Shown: positions 1 to 7,843 of the stretch, one piece after another
Position numbering within the stretch: the first letter of the stretch is position 1
Layout of the letters: the number at the start of each line of letters is the position of its first letter
Origin: Zhihengliuella sp. ISTPL4
GTDB lineage: Bacteria; Actinomycetota; Actinomycetes; Actinomycetales; Microbacteriaceae
Assembly: GCF_002848265.1 (NCBI RefSeq)
Contig: NZ_CP025422.1
Coordinates: 1,240,001-1,304,000 of the forward strand
Direction of reading: 5' to 3'
DNA: 64,000 nt
Program-made: the position numbers and the translations under genes
Notes under the pieces: model-generated
Told to the model about the DNA's origin: nothing
The model's database searches: none
What the model saw: the letters and a program-made list of their open reading frames with translations, nothing else

Positions 1-731
1 GACTGCGCGACGGGCCGCATCGTGATGAGGTCGAGGTTCACGTGGGCCGGGGCGTCCAGGGCGTAGGCGATGACGTCCGCCACGTCCTCGGCCAGGAGCG
101 GCGCTTCGACCCCGGAATACACGGCCTCGGCGGCGACGGCGTCGCCCCCGAGCCGATTCAGCGTGAACTCCTCCGTGTGCACCATGCCCGGAGCGACCTC
201 GGCCACCCGCAGGGGCTCGCCGTTCAGCTCCTGGCGCAGCGCCCGGACGAGCATCGCCTCGGCGGCCTTCGCAGCGTTGTACCCGGCGCCGCCCGGGTAG
301 GCGGTCTGCGCGGCCGTCGAGGTCACGAAGAGGAGGTCGGCGTGACCGTCGGCGTCCGCGGCGCGACGCAGCATCGGCAGCAGACCCGCCACGAGACGCT
401 GCGTGGCGAGCACGTTCGCGTCGTACATCCACTGCCAGTCGGCGAGCGCGGCGTCCTCGACACGGTCGGTGCCCCGCGCTCCGCCGGCGACCTGGACGAG
501 GGCGTGCACCGGACCCGTGCGCTCCAGCTCGCCGAGGAGCGCCGCCACGGCCGCGTCGTCCGTCAGGTCGCAGGCGATCGTCGATGCCCCGGTCTCGGCG
601 GACAGCGCGGCGAGCCGGTCCGCTCGACGGGCGACGCCGACGACGTCCCACCCCCGAGACCGCAGCACCCGCACCGTCGCCTGACCGATTCCGGAACTCG
701 CACCTGTCACCACTGCACGTCTGTTGACCAT
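1..731 (-). CDS. SDR family oxidoreductase (3' end beyond window)
   Basis: Short-chain dehydrogenase/reductase, probably a soluble NAD(P)-dependent enzyme; the substrate cannot be read from sequence. The product opens with a Rossmann fold whose TGASSGIG glycine motif is at residues 9-16, followed by an ACDL acidic turn near 53-56. The active-site Tyr and Lys are seen in YNAAK at 151-155, with a candidate Ser in VTST just before. About 243 residues are present, close to a full SDR, but the stop codon lies outside the window. The ATG is preceded by a minus-10 hexamer only 7 nt away, so the mRNA is probably leaderless. It is divergent from metY. The SDR fold is certain; the specific reaction is unknown. 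Confidence 0.85.
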   Translation of the reverse strand, partial: MVNRRAVVTGASSGIGQATVRVLRSRGWDVVGVARRADRLAALSAETGASTIACDLTDDAAVAALLGELERTGPVHALVQVAGGARGTDRVEDAALADWQWMYDANVLATQRLVAGLLPMLRRAADADGHADLLFVTSTAAQTAYPGGAGYNAAKAAEAMLVRALRQELNGEPLRVAEVAPGMVHTEEFTLNRLGGDAVAAEAVYSGVEAPLLAEDVADVIAYALDAPAHVNLDLITMRPVAQ

Positions 732-738
732 GCCCTCC

Positions 739-744
739 ACCGTA
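739..744 (-). promoter_or_regulatory. Minus-10 box of SDR gene (leaderless)
   Basis: TACGGT on the reverse strand, 7 nt from the ATG at 731. The spacing places the transcription start at or next to the start codon. No convincing minus-35 was seen. Confidence 0.5.
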
Positions 745-812
745 CGATGTCCGCGGAAGTTCCGCCCGTTCCCGGCCCCCGCGCCGTGTTACGTCACATT
801 TCCCGGTCGTTG

Positions 813-839
813 TTGACACGGCGCGATATTCCGTACTCT
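813..839 (+). promoter_or_regulatory. Candidate metY promoter
   Basis: A perfect TTGACA minus-35 (813-818) is followed after 15 nt by TACTCT (834-839). The spacer is shorter than the usual 17, so the minus-10 assignment is uncertain. The predicted leader of about 45 nt ends in an AGGGGGA ribosome binding site before the ATG at 892. No S-adenosylmethionine riboswitch or clear McbR-type operator was recognised in 732-891. Confidence 0.45.
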
Positions 840-891
840 CGCTGCAAGGGCACCAGCCCATCCGACCTTCCGACCGTTCCAGGGGGAACAC

Positions 892-2214
892 ATGTCCGCA
901 CCCGAGACCTGGCGTTTCGAGACCAAGCAGATCCACTCGGGCGCCGCCCCCGACCCTGTCACCAAGGCCAGGGCGACGCCGATCTACCAGACCACGTCCT
1001 ACGTGTTCGACAGCGCCGACCACGCCGCGAACCTCTTCGCGCTCGCCGAGTTCGGCAACATCTACACCCGCATCCAGAACCCGACCCAGGACGTCCTGGA
1101 GCAGCGCCTCGCCGCGCTCGAAGGGGGCACCGGCGCTCTCGTCCTCTCCAGCGGTCAGGCCGCCTCCACCTTCGCGATCCTCAACATCGCGCAGGCCGGC
1201 GACCACTTCGTCGCGTCGAGCTCGATCTACGGCGGCACGTACAACCTCTTCAAGTACACCCTCGCCAAGCTCGGCATCGAGGTCACCTTCGTCGAGAACC
1301 AGGACGACCCGGAGGAGTGGCGTCGCGCCGTCCGCCCGAACACGAAGCTGTTCTTCGCGGAGACCATCGGCAACCCGCAGATCAACGTTCTCGACATCCG
1401 CACGGTCGCCGACATCGCGCACGAGAACGGCGTCCCGCTGATCGTCGACAACACGATCGCGACCCCGTACCTCATCCGTCCGTTCGAGCACGGCGCCGAC
1501 ATCGTCGTCCACTCGATCACGAAGTTCCTCGGCGGCCACGGCACCACGATCGGCGGCGTCGTGATCGACGGCGGTTCGTTCGCGTGGTCGGAGAACGTCG
1601 AGAAGTTCCCCGGACTCACCGAGCCGGACCCGTCGTACCACGGCGCCAGCTACACGGCCGCGGTCGGCGACCCGCTCGCCTACATCATCAAGGCCCGGGT
1701 CCAGCTGCTCCGCGACCTCGGCTCGGCAATCGCCCCGCAGAGCGCATGGAACCTCATCCAGGGTGTCGAGACGCTGTCGCTGCGCATCGAGCGCCACGTG
1801 CAGAACGCCCAGGAGATCGCCGAGTGGCTGGACAGCCGCGACGACGTGGCCGCGGTCAACTACTCCGGCCTGCCGTCCTCGCCCTGGTACGCCAAGGCGA
1901 ACGAGTACGCCCCGAAGGGTGTCGGCGCCGTGCTGTCGTTCGAGCTCAAGGGCGGTGTCGAAGCCGGACGCGAGTTCGTCAACAGCCTCTCCCTGTTCAG
2001 CCACCTCGCCAACATCGGCGACGTGCGCTCGCTCGTCATCCACCCGGCCTCCACGACGCACGCCCAGCTCACCCCGGAGCAGCAGCTCACCGCGGGCGTG
2101 ACCCCCGGCCTCGTGCGCCTGTCCGTGGGACTCGAGAACATCGAGGACCTCAAGGCCGATCTCGACCAGGCACTCGCCGCCGCCCGCGCCGTCTCCGAGG
2201 CCGCGCGCGCCTGA
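892..2214 (+). CDS. metY: O-acetylhomoserine sulfhydrylase
   Basis: PLP-dependent O-acetylhomoserine aminocarboxypropyltransferase. It condenses O-acetylhomoserine with sulfide to give homocysteine, the direct-sulfhydrylation route of methionine synthesis in the cytosol. The 440-residue product is a full-length Cys/Met-metabolism fold-type I enzyme: a YTRIQNPT cofactor region near 58-65, SSGQAA near 86-91, and the Schiff-base lysine in SITKFLGGHG at about residue 211. An AGGGGGA ribosome binding site precedes the ATG. metX, which makes its substrate, lies 104 nt downstream, but a strong hairpin and a separate promoter-like element stand between them, so the two can be transcribed separately. 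Confidence 0.95.
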   Translation: MSAPETWRFETKQIHSGAAPDPVTKARATPIYQTTSYVFDSADHAANLFALAEFGNIYTRIQNPTQDVLEQRLAALEGGTGALVLSSGQAASTFAILNIAQAGDHFVASSSIYGGTYNLFKYTLAKLGIEVTFVENQDDPEEWRRAVRPNTKLFFAETIGNPQINVLDIRTVADIAHENGVPLIVDNTIATPYLIRPFEHGADIVVHSITKFLGGHGTTIGGVVIDGGSFAWSENVEKFPGLTEPDPSYHGASYTAAVGDPLAYIIKARVQLLRDLGSAIAPQSAWNLIQGVETLSLRIERHVQNAQEIAEWLDSRDDVAAVNYSGLPSSPWYAKANEYAPKGVGAVLSFELKGGVEAGREFVNSLSLFSHLANIGDVRSLVIHPASTTHAQLTPEQQLTAGVTPGLVRLSVGLENIEDLKADLDQALAAARAVSEAARA

Positions 2215-2228
2215 GCACCCTCTCCGCG

Positions 2229-2258
2229 AAGGCCCCGGACCGCACGGTCCGGGGCCTT
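2229..2258 (+). terminator. Hairpin between metY and metX
   Basis: A perfect 14-bp stem (AAGGCCCCGGACCG and its complement) with a 2-nt apparent loop, ending in TT. It is the right size and place to end the metY transcript, although no long U-tract follows. Confidence 0.75.
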
Positions 2259-2306
2259 CGTCGTCCCCGGTGTCGTAACCTGCGGGCCGGGACCGACCGG
2301 CCAGGC

Positions 2307-2312
2307 GAGAAT
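2307..2312 (+). promoter_or_regulatory. Minus-10 box of metX (leaderless)
   Basis: GAGAAT, 6 nt before the ATG at 2319. It fits the spacing of the other leaderless starts in this window, but the hexamer matches consensus only in part. Confidence 0.35.
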
Positions 2313-2318
2313 GGAGAC

Positions 2319-3524
2319 ATGGACTGGCAGACGACCTCCGAGGACACGGTGCCGTCGGCACCTGTGACGGAGGCCGACGTCCGGCTGCTCCGTGCCCGGC
2401 CACCGGCCACCGGCGCCTGGCGCGACGGCGACCCCGTCGGCGGCCGCCGGTTCGCCGCGTTCGGCGCCTTCGACACGGAGAGCGGAGCCCGGCTCCCCGG
2501 CATCCGCCTCGCGTACGAGAGCTGGGGCGAGCTCAACGCCGCCCGCGACAACGCCGTGCTCGTCCTGCACGCCCTCACCGGGGACAGCCACGTGCGCGGA
2601 GAGGCCGGTGCCGGCCACCCGACCGCCGGCTGGTGGGAGGACGTCGTCGGCCCCGGTGCGCCCCTCGACACCGACGAGTGGTTCGTGATCGCGCCGAACA
2701 TGCTCGGCGGCTGCCAGGGATCGACCGGCCCCGCGAGCATCGCCCCGGACGGCTACGAGTGGGCGTCGCGCTTCCCCTACCTCACCATCCGCGACCAGGT
2801 CGCCGCGCAGGTGCGCCTGGCCGACGCGCTCGGCATCGACAGCTGGGCGGCGGTAATCGGCGGCTCGATGGGCGGCATGCATGCGCTCGAGTGGGCCGTG
2901 GCGCAGCCGGACCGCGTGCAGCGCCTCGCCGTGCTCTCCTCGCCTCCGGTCACCACCGCCGACCAGATCGCGCTCAACACCGTGCAGCTCGAGACCATCC
3001 GCATGGACCCGCGCTTCCAGGGCGGCGAGTACTACGACCTCGCGGACGGCGACGGCCCGCACCGCGGCCTGGCCCTCGCCCGCCGCATGGCGCTGCTGAA
3101 CTACCGCAGCCCGATCGAGCTCAACCAGCGCTTCCAGCGCTCCTGGCAGTCGGACGTGTCGCCGCTCGGCCACGGCGGACGCTTCGCCGTGGAGTCCTAC
3201 CTCGACTTCCACGGGAACAAGTTCACGCGCCGCTTCGACGCCAACAGCTACATCACCCTCGTCGAGGCCATGAACTCGCACGACGTCGGCCGGGGCCGCG
3301 GCGGCGTGGAGGAGGCCCTGAAGGCGGTGACCGCGACGACCCTCGTCCTCGGCATCGACAGCGACCGCCTCTTCCCCGTCGACGGTCAGCAGCGGATCGC
3401 CCGGAGCATCCGGAACGTGCTCGACGGCGAGGCGGTGGTGCTCACGAGCGACTTCGGCCACGACGGGTTCCTCATCGAGACCGAGGCCGTCGGCACGCAC
3501 CTGCGGCGCCTGCTCGACGCCTGA
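2319..3524 (+). CDS. metX: Homoserine O-acetyltransferase
   Basis: Transfers an acetyl group from acetyl-CoA to L-homoserine, feeding MetY. The 401-residue product is an alpha/beta-hydrolase of the MetX family. The nucleophile elbow GGSMGGM places the catalytic serine at about residue 183; the aspartate of LGIDSDRLFP (about 347) and the histidine of DFGHDGFL (about 381) complete the triad. The conserved NMLGGCQGSTGP segment lies near 127-138. The frame stays open for over 2 kb upstream, but family homology begins near the ATG at 2319, which also has the leaderless-type hexamer 6 nt before it. Its end is 6 nt from the end of the convergent NUDIX gene. Confidence 0.95.
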   Translation: MDWQTTSEDTVPSAPVTEADVRLLRARPPATGAWRDGDPVGGRRFAAFGAFDTESGARLPGIRLAYESWGELNAARDNAVLVLHALTGDSHVRGEAGAGHPTAGWWEDVVGPGAPLDTDEWFVIAPNMLGGCQGSTGPASIAPDGYEWASRFPYLTIRDQVAAQVRLADALGIDSWAAVIGGSMGGMHALEWAVAQPDRVQRLAVLSSPPVTTADQIALNTVQLETIRMDPRFQGGEYYDLADGDGPHRGLALARRMALLNYRSPIELNQRFQRSWQSDVSPLGHGGRFAVESYLDFHGNKFTRRFDANSYITLVEAMNSHDVGRGRGGVEEALKAVTATTLVLGIDSDRLFPVDGQQRIARSIRNVLDGEAVVLTSDFGHDGFLIETEAVGTHLRRLLDA

Positions 3525-3530
3525 CCCGCG

Positions 3531-4136
3531 TCAGGCCGGGTCGAACCGCCACGGCAGGGTGTGGGCGTGGAGGGTCCCCTGCGCCCAGCCGAACGCCCGG
3601 CCCCCGTCGCGCACCTCCGTCTGGAACAGCTCGACCGCTCCGCCGGAGGCCAGCGCGGCCTCGACGTCGGTGAAGGCGGAGAGCCGGTGCAGCGTGAGCC
3701 AGGTGGGCGGGAAGAGCCGCCACTCCCCTGCCGCGTGCCGCTCGAAGGCCGTGTCCGGTGACACCCAGGCGAGCTCGACGACCTCGTCGGCGGCAGGCGA
3801 CGGCTCGACGTCCGGCGCGAGGGCGAGGAAGAACCAGGTGCGGATCCACACGGGCGCCTCCGCGGGCGGGCGCCACTCCGACAGAGGCACCAGGTCGTCG
3901 ACGACGAGTCCGACCTCCTCCGCGGTCTCCCGGGCGGCGGCCCGGCGCGCGTCCTCGACGTCCGCCGCGCCCGCCCGCCGATCCTCCGGCTCGACCTTCC
4001 CCCCGGGGAACACCCAGGCGTCCGCGAAGGAGCCGCGCGACGGACGGCGCAGCAGCAGCACCTCGAAGCCCCCGGGACTCGGGCGCAGCAGCACGACGGT
4101 TCCGGCGAGGGGGAGGTCGTCGTCGGGAGCGGTCAC
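3531..4136 (-). CDS. NUDIX hydrolase
   Basis: Predicted nucleoside- or CoA-type diphosphate hydrolase of 201 residues. A FPGGK loop is followed, after about ten extra residues, by the helix E-x7-RETAEEVGL, so the Nudix box is complete but carries an insertion between the glycine loop and the metal-binding helix. Such insertions are known in NUDT7/NUDT19-like enzymes, which suggests but does not prove a CoA-like substrate. It starts at a GTG; a minus-10 hexamer 6 nt upstream contains the TAG stop of the MFS gene. It is the last gene of a reverse-strand run from nnrD. Confidence 0.88.
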   Translation of the reverse strand: MTAPDDDLPLAGTVVLLRPSPGGFEVLLLRRPSRGSFADAWVFPGGKVEPEDRRAGAADVEDARRAAARETAEEVGLVVDDLVPLSEWRPPAEAPVWIRTWFFLALAPDVEPSPAADEVVELAWVSPDTAFERHAAGEWRLFPPTWLTLHRLSAFTDVEAALASGGAVELFQTEVRDGGRAFGWAQGTLHAHTLPWRFDPA

Positions 4137-4142
4137 CCCGTC

Positions 4143-4148
4143 ACTCTA
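4143..4148 (-). promoter_or_regulatory. Minus-10 box of NUDIX gene, made from the MFS stop codon
   Basis: TAGAGT, 6 nt from the GTG at 4136. Its first triplet is the TAG stop codon of the upstream MFS gene. Confidence 0.5.
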
Positions 4149-5375
4149 CGACGCGAGGACCGGCGTCTGCGCGACCCGCCGTGCCTCCACGCGGTACGAC
4201 ACCAGGGCGATGAGGAGTCCGGCCACCGCGAGCACCGCCCCGGTCCACGCCGGTGCCGTGAAGCCCCAGCCGACCGCGATCACGATGCCGCCGAGGAAGG
4301 CGCCGAGGCTGTTGCCGATGTTCAGGGCGGAGTGGTTCATGGCCGCCGCGATGGACTGGTTGTCGCCGGCCACGTCCATCAACCGCGTCTGGATCGTCGG
4401 GCTCAGCACGGACGAGACGAATCCGACGAGCACCACCACGAGGCTCAGGCTGACGATCCAGAACGAGAGCACCGCGAGGAGAGCGAAGACGACGGCCATT
4501 GCGGCGAGACCGAGCAGCAGCGTGCGGCGGAGGTCGATGTCGGCGAGATGGCCGCCGACGAGGTTCCCGCCGGTCATGCCGAGCCCCATGAGAACGAGCA
4601 CGATTGGTACGACCCACTCCGGCGACCCGGCCACCTCCGTCACGAGAGGGGCGATGTAGCTGTAGACGGCGAAGAACCCGCCGAAGCCGATCGCCCCGAC
4701 GCCGAGCGTGAACCACACCTGACCGATGCGGAACACCCCGAGCTCGGCCCGCATCGTGCGACCGGGGTTCCCCGGGTGCGCGGGCACGAACAGCGCGATG
4801 AAGACGGTGGCGAGCGCGAAGACGAGCGCGACGACGGCGAAGGCCGCGCGCCAGCCCCATGCCTGACCGAGGAAGGTACCCAGCGGCACACCGATGACGT
4901 TGGCGACCGTGAGTCCGGTGAGGATGAACGCGACGCCCTTGGCACGGTTGCCCGGCCCCATCACGTCGGCGGCGACGAGCGCGCCGATGCCGAAGTACGC
5001 GCCATGCGGGAGTCCGGCGAGGAAGCGCGATGCCCCGACGAGCTCGAACGTCGGCAGCACCACGGTGAGCGCGTTGAACACCGTCAACGCCAGGGCGAGC
5101 ACGATCATCACCCGGTGCCGCGGATAGCGGGCGACGAAGCCGGCGATGGTCGGGGCGCCGATGACCACGCCGAGCGCGTACAGCGAGATCAGCCAGCCGG
5201 CCTGGCTCAGCGCCTCCTCCTGGCTCGACGCCCAGACGGACGGGAGGAGGTCGGCGGCGATGTTCGGCAGCAGGCCCATGACGACGAACTCGGTCATGCC
5301 GATGCCGAAACTGCCGATGGCGAGGGAGAGGAGCGCCCACTTCGCCGCACCCCTCGAAGGTGTCGAGGGATTCAC
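4146..5375 (-). CDS. MFS transporter (AraJ/Cmx-type, 12-TM)
   Basis: Major facilitator superfamily proton-coupled exporter of the inner membrane, 409 residues with about twelve hydrophobic segments. Its N-terminal motif, GIGMTEFVVMGLLPNIA, is typical of the DHA1 group that includes AraJ and YdhP-type sugar or drug efflux proteins. The substrate is unknown. The GTG start is 6 nt downstream of a TAAACT hexamer that overlaps the preceding gene's stop. The neighbours, a thiamine-binding protein upstream and a NUDIX hydrolase downstream, give no clear substrate clue. Confidence 0.88.
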   Translation of the reverse strand: MNPSTPSRGAAKWALLSLAIGSFGIGMTEFVVMGLLPNIAADLLPSVWASSQEEALSQAGWLISLYALGVVIGAPTIAGFVARYPRHRVMIVLALALTVFNALTVVLPTFELVGASRFLAGLPHGAYFGIGALVAADVMGPGNRAKGVAFILTGLTVANVIGVPLGTFLGQAWGWRAAFAVVALVFALATVFIALFVPAHPGNPGRTMRAELGVFRIGQVWFTLGVGAIGFGGFFAVYSYIAPLVTEVAGSPEWVVPIVLVLMGLGMTGGNLVGGHLADIDLRRTLLLGLAAMAVVFALLAVLSFWIVSLSLVVVLVGFVSSVLSPTIQTRLMDVAGDNQSIAAAMNHSALNIGNSLGAFLGGIVIAVGWGFTAPAWTGAVLAVAGLLIALVSYRVEARRVAQTPVLAS

Positions 5376-5381
5376 CGGTTC

Positions 5382-5387
5382 AGTTTA
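5382..5387 (-). promoter_or_regulatory. Minus-10 box of MFS gene, made from the upstream stop codon
   Basis: TAAACT, 6 nt from the GTG at 5375. Its TAA is the stop codon of the thiamine-binding protein gene. The flanking ACCGGT repeats form a short dyad around it (5374-5391). Confidence 0.45.
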
Positions 5388-5717
5388 CCGGTCGTCGGAC
5401 TCCTCGATCGCCGCCTCCAGGCGCTCGACCTTGGCGTCGAGCTCTCCCGTGTACCCCGGACGGATGTCCGCCTTGAGGACGAGCGAGACCCGGGAGCCGT
5501 ACGGCATGACCGCCTCGGTCGCGCGCTTGACCACATCCATGACGGTGTCCCAGTCGGGGCCTTCGATCTCGGTGAACATGCTCGTCGTGCGGTGCGGGAG
5601 GCCCGAAGCGCGGACGACGCGCACAGCCGCGGCGACGGCGTCGTGCACGGAGGCATCGGTGCGCTCGGCACCGTCGGCGGGCGTGCCGCTGGGGGCGACG
5701 GAGAAGGCGATCAACAT
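5385..5717 (-). CDS. MTH1187/YkoF-type thiamine-binding protein
   Basis: Small 110-residue protein of the MTH1187 family (PF01910), a ferredoxin-like fold that binds thiamine or related pyrimidines in characterised members. Family features include the N-terminal IAFSVAP strand, a mid-protein MFTEIEGPDWDTVM segment, and SRVSLVLKADIRPG near the end. No membrane segment or signal peptide is seen, so it is probably cytosolic. An AGGAG site about 7 nt upstream supports the ATG. It follows the GT87 gene by 4 nt. No TPP riboswitch was seen in front of it. Confidence 0.8.
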   Translation of the reverse strand: MLIAFSVAPSGTPADGAERTDASVHDAVAAAVRVVRASGLPHRTTSMFTEIEGPDWDTVMDVVKRATEAVMPYGSRVSLVLKADIRPGYTGELDAKVERLEAAIEESDDR

Positions 5718-5721
5718 GGGT

Positions 5722-6960
5722 TCACTCCTGGGTTCGGGGACGGCGGACGACGGGGACCCGCGCGAGCGCGACGGCGCTCACGACGGCGAGGACGACGAGC
5801 AGGGCGTTGCGCATCGTGAGCAGCAGGACGGGGGCGGCTTCGGCCCGGAGCAACCCGTCGTAGCTCAACGGATACACGAGGCAGGTGAGCAGGCACAGCG
5901 CGAGCACGAGTGCCGCGGCGGTGTGCGCGCGACGGCGGTCGAGCACGAGCCACAGGATCACGGGCGCGAGTAGCCAGGTCTGGAACTGCGGCGAGCCGAC
6001 CTTGTTCAGACCGATGAGCACCGTCACCAGGAGCAGGGCCAGCGGAGGGAAGAGTCGCGCGAACGACGCGCCGCGGGCGGCCTTGACGCTGCCGACGACG
6101 GTGACGATGGCGACGCCGAGCACCAGGAGCGGGGTGAGGACCGCGGCGACGACCTCCGCTCCTCGCGCGTTGACCTGGAAGGTGAGGATGTCGTAGCTGT
6201 ACTCGATGCGGGCGGCCCCCGTCACAGCCGTCCAGAGGAACGGCGTGGCGGCGATCGCCTCGATCTGGAGTCCCCGGCCGGTCTGCGCGGTGAGGAAACC
6301 GAGGATCTCGGTGTCGGCGCCCAGCAGCAGGAGCACCACCACCACACCGGCGGTGACCGCCGCCGCGACCAGGAGCATCCGCAGCCGGGCCCTCCCGGCC
6401 ACGACCGCCGCGAGGAGGAGCGCACCGGGCCAGATCTTGATCCACGCGCCGATGGTCAGCAGCGCCGCGGCGAGGGCCGGACGGGTCACCAGCCAGAGGC
6501 CGGCCACGACCGCGATCGGCACGGTGACGGCATCGAGGCGATACAGCGCGATGGGTCCGAGGAGCAGCAGCGCCGCGCACCAGAACCACGCGGCGGTGCG
6601 ACGGGCCCGGACGCGTCCGCGCCCGACGAGGACGGCGAAGGCCACGGCGTCGAGGACCGTGACCAGGAGCGCCCACCCGATGAGGTACGCGCCCGAGACG
6701 CCGAGCAGCGGGAGGAACGGGGCGGCGAGCCCGGTGGCGAGCATCATCGGCAGGAGCGCGAGCTGCGGATACACCCACGACTCCGTGACGCCCACGATCT
6801 CCCCGCCGCTCCATGCCGCGGTCGCCCAGGGCTCGTACACGAGCACGACGTCCCCCATGGGCTGGCTCGGATACACCCAGCCCAGCCACGCGGTCAGGAC
6901 GTGGACGACGAGGAAGGCGATCCACAGCGCGAGCACGCTCCTCCGGGTCGTGGTCCTCAC
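5722..6960 (-). CDS. GT87-like integral membrane glycosyltransferase
   Basis: A 412-residue polytopic membrane protein of the DUF2029/GT87 type, whose characterised actinobacterial members are polyprenyl-phosphomannose-dependent mannosyltransferases. By eye there are about ten hydrophobic helices. The first extracytoplasmic loop carries acidic residues (VLVYEPW near 40), where GT-C enzymes keep their catalytic Asp/Glu. It overlaps nnrD by 4 nt (6957-6960), so [11 protein letters not shown] is probably coupled. The acceptor is unknown; a role in cell-envelope mannosylation is inference. Confidence 0.7.
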   Translation of the reverse strand: MRTTTRRSVLALWIAFLVVHVLTAWLGWVYPSQPMGDVVLVYEPWATAAWSGGEIVGVTESWVYPQLALLPMMLATGLAAPFLPLLGVSGAYLIGWALLVTVLDAVAFAVLVGRGRVRARRTAAWFWCAALLLLGPIALYRLDAVTVPIAVVAGLWLVTRPALAAALLTIGAWIKIWPGALLLAAVVAGRARLRMLLVAAAVTAGVVVVLLLLGADTEILGFLTAQTGRGLQIEAIAATPFLWTAVTGAARIEYSYDILTFQVNARGAEVVAAVLTPLLVLGVAIVTVVGSVKAARGASFARLFPPLALLLVTVLIGLNKVGSPQFQTWLLAPVILWLVLDRRRAHTAAALVLALCLLTCLVYPLSYDGLLRAEAAPVLLLTMRNALLVVLAVVSAVALARVPVVRRPRTQE

Positions 6961-7787
6961 GACAGGAGGTCCGCGACCGCGCGGGGCAGCGCCTCCGCGA
7001 CGTCAAGCGCGACGATCGGATGGCCGCTCGCACCCCCGGTCGCCGCGGCGGCGAGGCGGGCGGCATGCCCGTGCAGCCAGACGGCCGCTGCGGCGGACTC
7101 GATAAGTGGACGGTCCGGGTTCGCTGCGATCACGGCGGCGACGATCCCCGCCAGCACGTCCCCCGTCCCGGCCGTCGCGAGCCAGCCGGTTCCCGCCTCG
7201 ACGGCGATGAGCCTGCCGTCCGGTGCGGCGAGCACGGTGCGCGCCCCCTTGCGGAGCACCACGCCGTCGATAGCGGAGGATACCCGGCGGATGTCCGTCG
7301 CGTCGTCACCGCTGTCGTCGATGCCGACGCGCTCCCGCAGCCGCGCGAACTCCCGGCCGTGCGGCGTGGCGACGAACGGGGCGCGGGCGGTCGGCGCCAG
7401 ATCGAGCGCTCCGGCGTCGATGACCACGGGGACGTCGCCGCCGACGATCTCGCGCAGTGCCTGCGCCTCCGCCGCGCTCCGGTCGTCCGGATCGGTCCCG
7501 GAGCCGATCACCCAGGCACCGATCCGCGTGCGTCCGGCGTCCGGCCCGCCGACGGTCTCGGGACGCCGGGCGAGCACCGCCCCCACCGCCGTCGCCGCTC
7601 CCACGTACCGCACGAATCCGGCACCGGTGCGCCAAGCCGCCTCGACGCCGAGCACCGCGGCGCCGGGATAGGCGGCCGATCCGGTGCGGATGCCCACGAC
7701 GCCCCGGGAGTACTTGTCATCCTCGGCGGTCGGCGCGCGGAAGAACCGCGCCGCGTCGCTGCGGGACCACTCGCGCACGTCGCTCAT
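6957..7787 (-). CDS. nnrD: ADP-dependent NAD(P)H-hydrate dehydratase
   Basis: Repairs NADHX and NADPHX, the hydrated damage forms of the cofactors, using ADP. The 276-residue protein corresponds to the C-terminal (YjeF_C/NAXD, ribokinase-like) half of bifunctional Nnr proteins; the epimerase half is absent here. Visible motifs are the N-terminal KYSRGVVGI, GAWVIGSG in the middle, VVIDAGALDL, and the catalytic TAGTGDVLAG near the C-terminus. It heads the five-gene reverse-strand run, and its promoter faces that of the OYE-family gene. Confidence 0.92.
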   Translation of the reverse strand: MSDVREWSRSDAARFFRAPTAEDDKYSRGVVGIRTGSAAYPGAAVLGVEAAWRTGAGFVRYVGAATAVGAVLARRPETVGGPDAGRTRIGAWVIGSGTDPDDRSAAEAQALREIVGGDVPVVIDAGALDLAPTARAPFVATPHGREFARLRERVGIDDSGDDATDIRRVSSAIDGVVLRKGARTVLAAPDGRLIAVEAGTGWLATAGTGDVLAGIVAAVIAANPDRPLIESAAAAVWLHGHAARLAAAATGGASGHPIVALDVAEALPRAVADLLS

Positions 7788-7793
7788 GACTCC

Positions 7794-7799
7794 ACGTTA
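7794..7799 (-). promoter_or_regulatory. Minus-10 box of nnrD (leaderless)
   Basis: TAACGT, 6 nt from the ATG at 7787. It lies 32 nt from the oppositely directed hexamer of the OYE-family gene, so the two promoters share one short control region. Confidence 0.5.
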
Positions 7800-7831
7800 G
7801 CCCGATGGCCCTGTCCCGTCCGCGTCGGCGG

Positions 7832-7837
7832 TACCGT
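7832..7837 (+). promoter_or_regulatory. Minus-10 box of OYE-family gene (leaderless)
   Basis: TACCGT, 6 nt before the GTG at 7844. It supports GTG 7844 over an in-frame ATG at 7805, which would lie upstream of this promoter. Confidence 0.5.
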
Positions 7838-7843
7838 CGAACG

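Noticed and set aside
42..2318. Long open frame in front of metX, running antisense to the SDR gene and through metY
   Set aside because: GC-rich frame with Arg/Pro/His-rich [11 protein letters not shown] and no family features; only the part from 2319 is homologous to MetX.
5376..5730. TPP riboswitch for the thiamine-binding protein
   Set aside because: No conserved THI-box sequence in the 4-nt gap or the preceding gene end.
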